Below, piece by piece: positions 26,390 to 35,496 of a stretch of DNA of 64,000 bases (position 1 is the stretch's first letter; each line of letters starts with the position of its first letter). The translations under genes were made by a program, and so were the position numbers. The stretch comes from CAWGJF01 sp963822905 (GTDB lineage Bacteria > Bacteroidota > Ignavibacteria > Ignavibacteriales > Ignavibacteriaceae). Below the pieces are notes generated by a model. It ran no database searches. It was given only the letters and a program-made list of their open reading frames with translations, and had not been told where the DNA came from. Location: assembly GCA_963822905.1 (NCBI GenBank), contig CAWGJF010000002.1, forward strand, positions 186,001 through 250,000, written 5' to 3'.

Positions 26390-27781
26390 TCAGAAAAGTT
26401 CCAAAACCTTATCAAGAATTCCAATTGAATGAAGAAACACAAGAAAAATTAATACGGGTGAAAGATATCGGATAAACACTTTCCAAAAAGTAATTGTCCA
26501 GGGATAGTTATTGAATAATTTTTCAGCTCCTTTTTTAAGATTTGGAATTACTTTGTCAAAACCCCAAACCCACGCGACAAAAATCGAAATCAATAAACCT
26601 CCTAAAGGAAGTAAAATGTTAGATGCAAGAAAATCTACAGAATCAAAAAAACTCATCCCGAAAATTTTCACATCTGACATAAGATTAAATGAAAGTGCAC
26701 TTGGAACCCCAAGTAAGAAAATAATAAAGCCCAGAACAATTGATGCATTGTGTCTTTTCCATTTTAACTCATCAACAAAATATGAAACGACAACTTCAAG
26801 TAAAGAGATGGATGAAGTTAATGCAGCTATGACCAATGCTATGAAGAATAAAATGGAAAAGTAATATCCACCAGGCATTTTTACAAAAACACCAGGTAGT
26901 GTATGAAAAATTAATCCCGGACCTGCAGCCGGGTTTAAACCAACAGAAAACACAGAAGTGAAAATTGCCATTCCTGCAATTAAAGCAATCAGGGTATCCA
27001 AAATTACAATCTGAAATGCAGATGAAGGAACATTATCCTCCTCAGACATATAACTACCATATGTAAGCATAGCTCCCATTCCAAGACTTAGAGTAAAAAA
27101 TGCGTGTCCTAATGCTAATAGTATTGTACTTGGGGTAATCTTACTCCAGTCAGGATTCCATAAAAAATCTACACCTTTGCTCGCTCCAGGTAATGTCAGA
27201 CCTCTAATCATTAAAATAACAAGAAGAATGAACAGAATGGGCATCATAATCTTACTAGCTCTTTCAATTCCTCTTTGAACTCCGGCAAATACAATCACGA
27301 TTGTCAAAACCATGAAAAATGCAAAATAACCAATTGTCCAGGATGTATTTGAAACAAGATTGTTAAAATGTTGAGCTGAAGCTGTTGGATCTGGCCATAA
27401 GAAAAAATTTCCATTAATGGATTCAATTATATAACCAATAGCCCATCCTGCAATAATCGCATAAAAAGATAGAATTAAAAATCCGGCAAGGACACCCATT
27501 CCACCAAGACTTGCCCAAAATTTTGATTTACTTAATTTGTAAAAAGCACCAACCGGATTTCGTTGAGTGGTCCTTCCAATTAATATTTCTGCAATTAAAA
27601 CGGGGAGTCCTATTACAGCAATACAAATTAGATACACAAGAACGAATGAAGCACCACCATTTGCACCGGCGATATATGGGAATTTCCAGATGTTTCCTAA
27701 ACCGATTGCTGATCCCGCAGCTGCGAGAACAAACCCTACCTTTGAACCCCATTTTTCTCTGCTTTGCTCAATTTCTGACAT
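26390..27781 (-). CDS. Sodium-dependent transporter of the neurotransmitter:sodium symporter family (NSS/LeuT-like)
   Basis: A 463-residue protein with 11-12 transmembrane helices. The first reads 'WGSKVGFVLAAAGSAIGLGNIWKFPYIAGANGGASFVLVYL', the unmistakable NSS TM1 with the unwound GSAIGLGN region that binds substrate and sodium. Length and the late 'ISLLEVVVSYFVDELKW' match bacterial tryptophan/leucine-type members. It imports an amino acid with sodium, and with the alanine symporter downstream it suggests amino acid uptake. The substrate cannot be told from sequence alone. Confidence 0.93.
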   Translation of the reverse strand: MSEIEQSREKWGSKVGFVLAAAGSAIGLGNIWKFPYIAGANGGASFVLVYLICIAVIGLPVLIAEILIGRTTQRNPVGAFYKLSKSKFWASLGGMGVLAGFLILSFYAIIAGWAIGYIIESINGNFFLWPDPTASAQHFNNLVSNTSWTIGYFAFFMVLTIVIVFAGVQRGIERASKIMMPILFILLVILMIRGLTLPGASKGVDFLWNPDWSKITPSTILLALGHAFFTLSLGMGAMLTYGSYMSEEDNVPSSAFQIVILDTLIALIAGMAIFTSVFSVGLNPAAGPGLIFHTLPGVFVKMPGGYYFSILFFIALVIAALTSSISLLEVVVSYFVDELKWKRHNASIVLGFIIFLLGVPSALSFNLMSDVKIFGMSFFDSVDFLASNILLPLGGLLISIFVAWVWGFDKVIPNLKKGAEKLFNNYPWTITFWKVFIRYLSPVLIFLVFLHSIGILDKVLELF

Positions 27782-28029
27782 GAAGTTTTGATAAATTTTA
27801 TGGAATTAAAAATTTTAAGGTTGAATATTGGAAGAATGCTTCATTTTTACAAATAAATTTTAGGATATCGCTTTCAAAGAGAAAAAAAGTACATTAATAA
27901 CAAATTGTTTTTTAGTTTGTTAAATGTGATCTGGCACATTAAACCTAAACAATTGAGCAATAAAAACAATTTATTATTGAAAAATATTTTATTAAATTTG
28001 CTTCCAAATTAACAACTCGGGAAGTAAAG
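27782..28029. promoter_or_regulatory. Divergent promoter region (symporters / hydroxylase)
   Basis: 248 AT-rich bases without a gene lie between the divergent NSS symporter and fatty acid hydroxylase. TAAATTTG at 27993-28000 fits the Bacteroidetes-type -7 box TAnnTTTG and lies 29 bases before the hydroxylase start. No well-spaced -33 TTG was found, so the promoter call is weak. Confidence 0.35.
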
Positions 28030-28659
28030 ATGGCTAAAAATTTCGTCTCTAATAAAGATGAAACAGTTCGAATGTTTGATAATGATATATTAGAATTTTT
28101 ATCACGGGTACATCCTTCTATTCCGGTAATACTTTATTTACCGTTGGTAACTTATTTTCTTTACGTTGCAACGGTGAAATATTCATTTCAGTTTTTGACC
28201 ATCACTGGATTGTTTATTCTCGGCGTAATTTCCTGGACATTTGTTGAATATATATTACACAGGTATATTTTCCATTTTGAAGCTAAAACTGATTTCGGAA
28301 AAAAAATTCATTTTATGTTTCATGGTGTTCATCACGATTATCCGAGTGATTCCAGACGATTGGTAATGCCTCCATCAGTTAGTATTCCTCTTGCTGTTAT
28401 ATTTTTCTTTTTATTCAGCTATACAATCGGTGATACAATGGTCTATCCGTTTTTTGCCGGATTTATTGTTGGATATCTTTTCTATGATATTACCCACTAT
28501 GCTATTCATCATTTCAACATGCATAGCAGGTTCTGGCTTGCAATTAAGAATCATCATATGTTGCATCACTATCAGGATCCTAACAATGGATTTGGCGTGA
28601 GCTCACCGTTTTGGGATTTGATATTCGCAACCAACTTTTTTAAAAAGAAAAATTCCTGA
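28030..28659 (+). CDS. Fatty acid hydroxylase / sterol desaturase family membrane enzyme
   Basis: A 209-residue protein with four transmembrane helices and the di-iron histidine boxes HRYIFH, HGVHHDYP, HYAIHHFNMH and NHHMLHHY. The arrangement resembles fatty-acid 2-hydroxylases of the FA2H/Scs7 type, including the 'DFGKKIHFMFHGVHHDYPSDSRRLVMPP' block. It probably adds a hydroxyl to acyl chains, for example of sphingolipids or lipid A-type lipids. Substrate not decided. A hydroxylase with no cytochrome b5 domain means the electron donor is separate. Confidence 0.88.
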   Translation: MAKNFVSNKDETVRMFDNDILEFLSRVHPSIPVILYLPLVTYFLYVATVKYSFQFLTITGLFILGVISWTFVEYILHRYIFHFEAKTDFGKKIHFMFHGVHHDYPSDSRRLVMPPSVSIPLAVIFFFLFSYTIGDTMVYPFFAGFIVGYLFYDITHYAIHHFNMHSRFWLAIKNHHMLHHYQDPNNGFGVSSPFWDLIFATNFFKKKNS

Positions 28660-28695
28660 TCAAGTCTTCAAATAATCTATTGAATCCGAAAAAAA

Positions 28696-29088
28696 ATGGG
28701 GGTCACGGTGAGTAGTGCTATCTGTAAAATCCTTTTGATTGAAGATAACAAGGAAACTCAATTGTTGATTAAAGTTATTCTACGGGAATTTTATACAATT
28801 GATATAGTTTCAGATTATGATAATTCTATTAAATCATTAATTGAAAACGAATATGGACTTGTTATACTCGATATTAACCTAATGGGAAATAAAGAGGGAA
28901 TAAAAATCCTTGAATACCTTAAAGCAAATCAGAAATTGATGAAATTACCAGTCATTATAATAACAGCATACGAATTTTCAGATGATGAAAAACAATATTT
29001 ATTTGAAAATTCAGATCTCTATATTTCCAAACCATTTGATAGAGACTTATTGTTAAAATCGGTGAATAAAATGTGTTTAAATATTTGA
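28696..29088 (+). CDS. Single-domain response regulator receiver
   Basis: A 130-residue CheY-like protein: acidic pocket IEDN near the N-terminus, phosphoacceptor Asp in VILDINL (about residue 54), the switch Thr in IITAYE and Lys in ISKPFD. No output domain. It precedes a KaiC-like ATPase gene and the exopolysaccharide-type genes by one terminator, so it may carry signals in that locus, perhaps from the hybrid kinase at 39458-43007. The ATG at 28696 has GGGGTCACGGTG after it, and an internal GTG is a possible alternative start. Confidence 0.9.
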   Translation: MGVTVSSAICKILLIEDNKETQLLIKVILREFYTIDIVSDYDNSIKSLIENEYGLVILDINLMGNKEGIKILEYLKANQKLMKLPVIIITAYEFSDDEKQYLFENSDLYISKPFDRDLLLKSVNKMCLNI

Positions 29089-29161
29089 TAACTTTTGCAA
29101 TAACAGTATTCAGCTGAACTTTCACATCCAAAAATCATTATCCACATTCTTGTCTATTGGA

Positions 29162-29198
29162 AATTTGAAGAATCAAAAGTTGAAAATTTCTTCAAATT
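29162..29198. repeat. 11-base inverted repeat upstream of the KaiC-like gene
   Basis: AATTTGAAGAA (29162-29172) and TTCTTCAAATT (29188-29198) are perfect inverted arms separated by 15 bases. It has no T-run and precedes the terminator at 29267. It may be a regulator site or an mRNA stem. Confidence 0.45.
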
Positions 29199-29266
29199 CA
29201 AAGTAATTATTTGTTGCATAATAATACATCGAGTAAATGGTTGTCTCTCTTTAGAGCAAAAAAAAT

Positions 29267-29294
29267 GCACTTTCAGTCAATAAAGTGCTTTTTT
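29267..29294 (+). terminator. Terminator between the receiver gene and the KaiC-like gene
   Basis: GCACTTT (29267-29273) pairs perfectly with AAAGTGC (29282-29288), with an 8-base loop, A-run before and TTTTTT after. It overlaps a potential GTG start at 29285, which is therefore unlikely to be used by the next gene. Confidence 0.85.
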
Positions 29295-29353
29295 CCAACA
29301 TGACTAACGGCATAATATTTGGCAATAAGCATGAAACTATTTTCTTGAGGGCT

Positions 29354-30595
29354 ATGAAAAAACGAATACAACTGCTCCCATCCGGTATTCCGCTGGTTGA
29401 TTTTGCCTGGGGCGGTTTTTATAGAGGCGGAACATACTTACTTGTTGGACCCCACAAGTCCGGAAGAACGATTCTTTCTTTACAATTTGCAATGGAATGT
29501 GCAAAAGCTAATGAGACTTGTCTCTTCTTTACAAGTGTACGCCCTAAAGATTTGCTGATTAATGCTGCTTCAATAGATTTTGACTTACAACATTACATGA
29601 ATAATAATTCAATTATTGTTGTTAGAGTAACTCCTCCAACAAATATTGAACACGCTGAAAATCCGGATTCTTATCTTGTTGACTACATTAAAGATATTTC
29701 AAATGTTGTTAATCAATATCAGCCTAATAAAGTGGTTTTTGATGAAGTAACTCCTTTTGTTGGATTTAGAAATTTAGCATTGCTTAAGGATGCATTTTTA
29801 AAAACAATTGAAAATATAGAAGATCATGGAGTAACAAGTTTATTTGTTATTGGTGAACCTGCAACTCCTGGTTCACAAAAAATTACTGATGCTCTTCAAT
29901 CAGTATGTACTGGTTTGATTTCCTTAAAGAAAAGTGATGAATTTATTAGCAAAAATCAGCCAGGACAAATGTCGATCACTCCACTTGTAGGGCATGCAGA
30001 AGGAAAATTTTTAAGCAAATATTATATCGAAGCTTATCGCGGGATTAAAGTTGACTTCAAACCCAAAAGCATTGCAGATGATGATTATTTTCTTACCTCA
30101 TCTTCAGATAAAAAATATAAATCGATGGCTGAGTTTGAATTGCCTGAGGAAACCTACTCTCTTAGCAATCTATATTCTCTTGGTGATTTTAAATTAATTC
30201 TCAATAATCAGATTGCATTTTATAAAAGCACAAACAAAGGATTTACATTGCTATCCATTCGTTTGGATGAAACTGCTGAAAGAGGAAAGTTACTTACAAT
30301 GAACCAGTTGCAAAATGCCATTAGGCTTTCAACTGAAAGAAAAGATAAGATATGCACTATAGGTAATAAAGTTTTGATCCTATTTACAAAGGAAAGTGAA
30401 AAAGATATTAATCAGCTTGTGGCAAAAATAAAAGAAAACCTTCCAAATGAAGACGCTAACTATATTAGCACTGTGCTACCATTTATTTCAATTTTTCCGA
30501 TAAAAGTTAATGAAACAGTGCGCAATGCTGATGATATGTTTGAACAGCTTTTTGCGGATGAAAAGACTGAAAAATTTAAATTCGGATATTCCTGA
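29354..30595 (+). CDS. KaiC/RecA-like ATPase fused to a degenerate GGDEF-like domain
   Basis: The ATG at 29354 is preferred because a longer form would start inside a terminator. Residues about 1-225 form a RecA/KaiC-type ATPase: Walker A GPHKSGRT and 'LLPSGIPLVDFAWGGFYRGGTYLLVGP'. Walker B-like 'NKVVFDEVTPF' follows. The C-terminal third (about residues 275-405) has the helix/strand order of a GGDEF domain: 'FTLLSIRLDETAERG' at the metal-binding strand, 'NKVLILFTKES' where GGDEF should be, and 'FISIFPIKVNETVRNADDMFEQLF' at the end. The GGDEF loop itself is missing, so no cyclase activity is expected. The gene lies 14 bases before the TPR-barrel gene of the exopolysaccharide-like locus. Fusion call is inference. 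Confidence 0.75.
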   Translation: MKKRIQLLPSGIPLVDFAWGGFYRGGTYLLVGPHKSGRTILSLQFAMECAKANETCLFFTSVRPKDLLINAASIDFDLQHYMNNNSIIVVRVTPPTNIEHAENPDSYLVDYIKDISNVVNQYQPNKVVFDEVTPFVGFRNLALLKDAFLKTIENIEDHGVTSLFVIGEPATPGSQKITDALQSVCTGLISLKKSDEFISKNQPGQMSITPLVGHAEGKFLSKYYIEAYRGIKVDFKPKSIADDDYFLTSSSDKKYKSMAEFELPEETYSLSNLYSLGDFKLILNNQIAFYKSTNKGFTLLSIRLDETAERGKLLTMNQLQNAIRLSTERKDKICTIGNKVLILFTKESEKDINQLVAKIKENLPNEDANYISTVLPFISIFPIKVNETVRNADDMFEQLFADEKTEKFKFGYS

Positions 30596-30609
30596 TCAAT
30601 GACTTCCTG

Positions 30610-33456
30610 ATGAAGTGGTTAAAACCCTTTTGCATAATTGTACTTTTTTTACCCTTTATTTCTGCACAGAATCTTTCCAATGAACTAAAAACCGAAGCAC
30701 TTCAAAAAATTAATTTAGGGTTATTTGGTGAAGCTATAGCTCTTTTGAATAATTTTATTTCTGCCAATCCACAGGATCCTTCAGGTTATCACTATAGAGG
30801 TATGTGCTATGAAAAGCGTTCGCAATTTGAAATGGCTGTTTATGATTACCGGTCTTGTTTAAAACTTGCCCCAAATAATGCTGACTACAAAAAAGATCTT
30901 GAAGCAGCAATTAATAGCTGGAATTCACTTCTTTACAATAAAATAATTGGCTACAAAAGAGAGATTGCGATTAATCCTTCGAACCCTGCCAACTATCTTG
31001 AGATTGGCAAGTGCTACAAAAATTTAGGCGAATGGGAAAAAGCTGAAAAATGGTATGACGACTATCTGAATAGGGAAGAAGCTTCGTCAGATGAAATCCT
31101 GCGATTCACTGAAATTCTTTCCAAAACACATCATCTCGAAAAAGGAGAGAAAATTTTAAAAAAATATGTTGAAAAATATCCTGATGATCATCGTCTTTGG
31201 TCACGCTATGGATATTTTACAATGTGGCTTGGTAAGAAAAAAATATCAAAAGAGGCATTCGAAAAGGCACTTGCCCTGCGTCCGTTTTTTAAGGAAGCAA
31301 TGGACGGTTATGATCTTGTTAGGGGTAAAGGTTATGTATATACCGTAAATGATACAACCATCAGATATAACTATGGACTGCCAGTTAAAAGAACTTATCA
31401 GGGTTATCTGATAGATAACTTGTACAAGCAAATAAAAAAAAATCCTTCTAGCAGCGAAACAAGATCTAAACTTATAGATGAACTGGTTAAACATAACAGG
31501 TTTGAAGAAGTAAACGAACAATTGAAAATTCTTGGAAAAGATTATAAAGACAAAAAAGATTTTGAGCAATTAAAAGAGAGTATTGATCAAAAGAGAACTA
31601 ATTATTACAATCTTAGAATTGCTGAGATTAAAGTAAAGCTTGGAAAAAATCCAAATGACCGGGAATCAATTCTTAAACTCTCTGAATATCTAAGTTACCT
31701 TGACCAAAACGATGATGCGATAAGTATCTTAAAAAATTACCTGATTAATAATCCAAATGATAAAGATGTAAAATTCAGATTAGCTGAATTGCTCGTGTGG
31801 AATAATGAATATAGCGAATCAAAATTATTACTTTCCGATTTACAGTTTTCAGATCCATCAAATATTGAGTATAATCTTTTATTTGGTCAGGTTTGCACCT
31901 GGAGTGGTGATTATTCAGATGAAGCTGTTAACGCTTTGGAATTAGTACTTTCAAAGGACACTGATAATTACCAGGCACTTTACACTTTAGCAAATCTTCA
32001 ATATCAAAAAAATAACTTAGCCGAAGCTAACCTATTTTTAAATAAAGCAGAAAAAATTAATCCGGGAAATGAAGAATTATTTAAGCTCCATTTTTTACTA
32101 GACAAGAAGAAACAACAAAATATCCTGGATGAAAGATATCGTCAGCTAACTAAAGCAAGAGAATTAGTCACTCAAAAAAAATGCGATGAAGCTATAGATA
32201 TTTATAGAAAACTTATTTCTCTGTCAGACGAAGTACAACTTAAAAAAGAATTGGCTGAAGCATATTTGTGTAAAAATGATTTTGAAAATTCTATAAATAT
32301 TTATGATGAGCTCATTCTTAATGACAGAAATAATTATGATTTGTTGAAACAAAGAGCAAAAATTTATTCCTGGTCAGGAAACTACATCAGTGCATTAAAT
32401 GATTTATCAAAGTTGAATTCTATCAAAGATTCCGATTCAGAAATAAAATTAATGTTAGCGGATACTTATTTCTATTTAAAAGATTTTACAAAAGCAAAAA
32501 AAGTTTATGATGAATTGTTGAGTGTATCTCCTGACTCGTATATTCTAAAACAGCGAATGAGTTGGTTTGGGCCAACATCAGGAAACGAATTTTCTTTTTC
32601 AGGTTTCCCTGCTTACACAATGCTATCACCCGAAGCAAATTATTTTGCTGACAATTTTGATTTTCTTTATTCAACGTATGGTTTAAAATGCGAAATAGGA
32701 TTGAATCGATATTTATCTTTGGGAATCGGAGGGTATAGCGGAATTTTGGCAAACGATTCTGTTCATACAAACATTAGTATCCTAAAAAGCTTTGCCATTA
32801 GCAGGTTTACAAAAAATTTATCTTTGACCGTTTCAGTTGGTGTTATCAATTTCCCAGCTTCTATAAATCGGGTTAATGGTGAAATAGTTTTTCGATCGGA
32901 AGAAAAGAAATTGTACAGTTTTTCAGCAGGATTTTTTTCTATGGATGCTGCTCAGATATTGTATTCACCATTTTTGGTTGAGCAAAGATTAATCTCTAAC
33001 ATGTTGAAAATAGATGGAAACTATTTCATAAAAAAAAGCTGGAAGTTTAGCGGAGATTTTTCCTTCTTTTCAATTTCAGATAAAAATCGTGGAAACCGAC
33101 TACGATTACAATTAGGTAAATTTATTGGCAAAAATTTAATTGCAGGATATGAGTATTATTTGTACAGTTTTAAAGATCAAAAACAAAATTATTGGTCGCC
33201 TGAAAATTTTGAAACTCACAGCATTTGGACAGAATGGAATATCACTGATACAGAAAAGCTTTCTGCTAAATTAAACGGAAAATTAGGATATCTTCCCGCG
33301 GAAAAATTTGTATTGAGAGAATTCAGTGGAACTGCTAGTTACAAATTCAATAATAGTTTTACTTTGCAGGGGAGTGCTGGTTTTAGTACAACAATTCAAT
33401 CAGGTAGAGGCTATAGTTCAACGACTTTTTCTTTGACAGCGTTCTGGAATCTATAA
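30610..33456 (+). CDS. TPR-rich outer-membrane beta-barrel protein (PgaA/BcsC-like exporter)
   Basis: A 948-residue protein: signal peptide (residues 1-19, ending ISAQ), at least ten TPR units over about residues 20-645, then a C-terminal beta-barrel (about residues 660-948) with alternating aromatic strands and a final aromatic strand (SSTTFSLTAFWNL). TPR scaffold plus barrel is the plan of PgaA and BcsC, outer-membrane exporters of PNAG and cellulose; the barrel part also resembles the YaiO family. A GT2 synthase follows, so export of its polymer is the best guess. The gene is not otherwise assignable. Confidence 0.78.
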   Translation: MKWLKPFCIIVLFLPFISAQNLSNELKTEALQKINLGLFGEAIALLNNFISANPQDPSGYHYRGMCYEKRSQFEMAVYDYRSCLKLAPNNADYKKDLEAAINSWNSLLYNKIIGYKREIAINPSNPANYLEIGKCYKNLGEWEKAEKWYDDYLNREEASSDEILRFTEILSKTHHLEKGEKILKKYVEKYPDDHRLWSRYGYFTMWLGKKKISKEAFEKALALRPFFKEAMDGYDLVRGKGYVYTVNDTTIRYNYGLPVKRTYQGYLIDNLYKQIKKNPSSSETRSKLIDELVKHNRFEEVNEQLKILGKDYKDKKDFEQLKESIDQKRTNYYNLRIAEIKVKLGKNPNDRESILKLSEYLSYLDQNDDAISILKNYLINNPNDKDVKFRLAELLVWNNEYSESKLLLSDLQFSDPSNIEYNLLFGQVCTWSGDYSDEAVNALELVLSKDTDNYQALYTLANLQYQKNNLAEANLFLNKAEKINPGNEELFKLHFLLDKKKQQNILDERYRQLTKARELVTQKKCDEAIDIYRKLISLSDEVQLKKELAEAYLCKNDFENSINIYDELILNDRNNYDLLKQRAKIYSWSGNYISALNDLSKLNSIKDSDSEIKLMLADTYFYLKDFTKAKKVYDELLSVSPDSYILKQRMSWFGPTSGNEFSFSGFPAYTMLSPEANYFADNFDFLYSTYGLKCEIGLNRYLSLGIGGYSGILANDSVHTNISILKSFAISRFTKNLSLTVSVGVINFPASINRVNGEIVFRSEEKKLYSFSAGFFSMDAAQILYSPFLVEQRLISNMLKIDGNYFIKKSWKFSGDFSFFSISDKNRGNRLRLQLGKFIGKNLIAGYEYYLYSFKDQKQNYWSPENFETHSIWTEWNITDTEKLSAKLNGKLGYLPAEKFVLREFSGTASYKFNNSFTLQGSAGFSTTIQSGRGYSSTTFSLTAFWNL

Positions 33457-33546
33457 TTACTTTATTACTAGCAACTTTTTTGCTTGTTCGATTCTGATAC
33501 AAGCAAAAAAAATGATCTGAATTTGTTCCATTAAAAAAATTTAAAA

Positions 33547-33600
33547 GCCATTTAGATTTCCTAATCAAAGTGGGTTTAATGGCATTATAATTGCCTTTTT
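33547..33600 (+). promoter_or_regulatory. Possible alternative hairpins before the GT2 gene
   Basis: GCCATT (33547-33552) can pair with AATGGC (33578-33583), while GGCA (33581-33584) can instead pair with TGCC (33592-33595), followed by TTTTT. The two pairings are mutually exclusive, as in an attenuator. The second stem is only 4 bp, so this is weak. Confidence 0.3.
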
Positions 33601-33624
33601 AGAACGAATTTTCCACCCAATTAT

Positions 33625-35013
33625 ATGAACGAAAAAAGAGAGTTAAAGAGATCGGTTATCGACCTAACCGATTTACAAGATAATTTTGTAACTGACAACC
33701 GCGAATGGCGTTTGTTGCGTCGGATTTTGATAAGTGGGGTAATCTCTCTTATTTTGTTTTTAGTTGTTTATTTCACTCTCCCGGCTACCATTCTGACAAC
33801 TTCCTCTCTAATTGAATATTCTACGATTGTTGCTTTGGTTATTTTTCTTTTCGTTTTATTGCTTCGTTATTTTGGAATTCTGTTTTCCTCGTACATTTAT
33901 TTTAGCGAATACACTTTTAAAGCTACAAATGGATTTCAGCCGTTTGTAAGCATTATTGTTCCTGTTTTTAACGAGGACAAAATAATTGAGAAATCGATCG
34001 GTTCTTTATTGGAACTCAACTATTCTAATTATGAAATCATCATTGTTAACGACGGATCAACCGATAAAACAAAAGAAGTTGCGGAAAGTCTTGTGGGATT
34101 CCAAAGAGGGAAGTTGGATTTTGTAAAAGTGTCTCTGATAAATAAATCAAATGGTGGAAAAGCTAGTGCACTTAATGCCGGAATTAAAGTTTGTAATTCG
34201 GAATTCGTTCTCTGCATGGATGGCGATTCCCGTTTATCTCCAAATTCATTAAAACTTGCTGTAAGACATTTTACAAATCAGGAGATTGGCGCGGTTGCAG
34301 GAAACGTGAAAGTTTTAAATCGTGGAAAATTTTTTACAGATCTCCAGGCGCTTGAATATATTGAAGGCTTAAATATGGCTCGAAGCGCTCAAAGTTATTT
34401 CAGATTGGTAAACATAATCCCTGGTCCAATTGGTTTGTTTAGAAAAAGTGCATTGGAAAATGCGGGGCTTTATAGTAGTGATACTTTTGCAGAGGATGCT
34501 GATATGACTTTAAAGATTCTGGCTAAAGGCTGGAAGATTTATTTTGAACCACAATCCATTTCATACACTGAAGCTCCTGTAAAGCTGGAGCAGCTTCTTA
34601 AACAAAGATACCGTTGGACCAGAGGTATTCTGCAATCAATCAGAAAACATAAAAAATTAATGTTGAACCCGACTACAAATTTTGGCGATACATTTACACT
34701 TTGGTCAATGTTTTATGAAGCTTTGATCTGGCCGCCGATGAATATTGCAGCCCATATGTTTTTTATTGTGGCCGCTGTTTTATTTGGTTTTACTTCACTC
34801 ATTTTTTTCTGGTGGGCCGGACTTGCATTACTCGATTTGATTACTGCACTCTACTGTATTGCCTCTGAAAAAGAAGAGTTCAGGCTGGTACCATATGCAT
34901 TAATTTATCGAATGGTTTTTATTTTAATAGTTGATATCTGTAAGGCTATGTCAACAGTTGAAGAATTCCTTGGTATTCGAATGACCTGGGGAAAACTCGA
35001 AAGAGTTGGTTAG
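33625..35013 (+). CDS. Membrane-bound family 2 glycosyltransferase (PgaC/BcsA-like synthase)
   Basis: A 462-residue processive GT2: two N-terminal transmembrane helices (about residues 30-50 and 64-90), a catalytic domain with 'SIIVPVFNEDKIIEKSIGSLLELNY', the UDP-binding NDGST, the DxD-type CMDGDSR, the catalytic base EDADMT and the product-channel motif QRYRWTRG, then three C-terminal helices. This topology matches PgaC (N-acetylglucosamine polymer) more than BcsA, as there is no PilZ domain. It would polymerise a UDP-sugar while pushing the chain through the inner membrane. The sugar is unknown. Confidence 0.9.
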   Translation: MNEKRELKRSVIDLTDLQDNFVTDNREWRLLRRILISGVISLILFLVVYFTLPATILTTSSLIEYSTIVALVIFLFVLLLRYFGILFSSYIYFSEYTFKATNGFQPFVSIIVPVFNEDKIIEKSIGSLLELNYSNYEIIIVNDGSTDKTKEVAESLVGFQRGKLDFVKVSLINKSNGGKASALNAGIKVCNSEFVLCMDGDSRLSPNSLKLAVRHFTNQEIGAVAGNVKVLNRGKFFTDLQALEYIEGLNMARSAQSYFRLVNIIPGPIGLFRKSALENAGLYSSDTFAEDADMTLKILAKGWKIYFEPQSISYTEAPVKLEQLLKQRYRWTRGILQSIRKHKKLMLNPTTNFGDTFTLWSMFYEALIWPPMNIAAHMFFIVAAVLFGFTSLIFFWWAGLALLDLITALYCIASEKEEFRLVPYALIYRMVFILIVDICKAMSTVEEFLGIRMTWGKLERVG

Positions 35014-35052
35014 TTAAATTTAGTGAGGGCAAATTTTTATTAAGGGCAAAAT

Positions 35053-35496
35053 ATGGAATTGATTCCGATACTTTCTACAATAATCCTGGTTGCCACAATC
35101 AGCACATTTATATTAGCTGTGGGGGCTTATATATTATATAAAATTCGTGAAAGAAAAACACCTCGCATTTCTCATTCTGGTTTTGAACAAATAGAATCTG
35201 AGTATGTTGAACCTGAATTGAAATCTTATGAAAATAAGATTTATGTTGAAGATTTGTTGAAGCGGCAAACAGCAAGGGCAATACCTGATAAAAAGTTTGA
35301 AAAAATCGAGTCACGAATTCCACGTGAGACAGTAATTGGTCTCGAATCAATAAAACCTTTTAAGGAAGTAAAAAAGACTGGAAACAATGGTTCACAAAAA
35401 ATTATAATACCTGAATCTAAATTCACAAAGTACATTTTTGAGGAATACATTGATTCAGTTGCGGATGATAACATCGGGGAAATTAAGTGGCACTAA
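35053..35496 (+). CDS. Single-pass membrane protein of unknown function in the exopolysaccharide-type locus
   Basis: A 147-residue product with one N-terminal transmembrane helix (about residues 6-30) followed by a charged, mostly disordered-looking cytoplasmic-type tail rich in E, K and I. No known domain. It lies 39 bases after the GT2 gene and overlaps the next gene by 10 bases, so it is translated with them and may be an accessory subunit of the synthase, in the position PgaD occupies in pga operons. That analogy is inferred from position only. Confidence 0.65.
   Translation: MELIPILSTIILVATISTFILAVGAYILYKIRERKTPRISHSGFEQIESEYVEPELKSYENKIYVEDLLKRQTARAIPDKKFEKIESRIPRETVIGLESIKPFKEVKKTGNNGSQKIIIPESKFTKYIFEEYIDSVADDNIGEIKWH

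Noticed and set aside
29285..29353. Upstream GTG start for the KaiC-like gene
   Set aside because: It lies inside the 3' arm of a clear terminator, and the family N-terminus begins at the ATG at 29354.
33476..33510. TTTTTTGCTTG...CAAGCAAAAAA as a terminator of the barrel gene
   Set aside because: The stem is followed by A and mixed bases on the plus strand, without a T-run on either side outside the stem.
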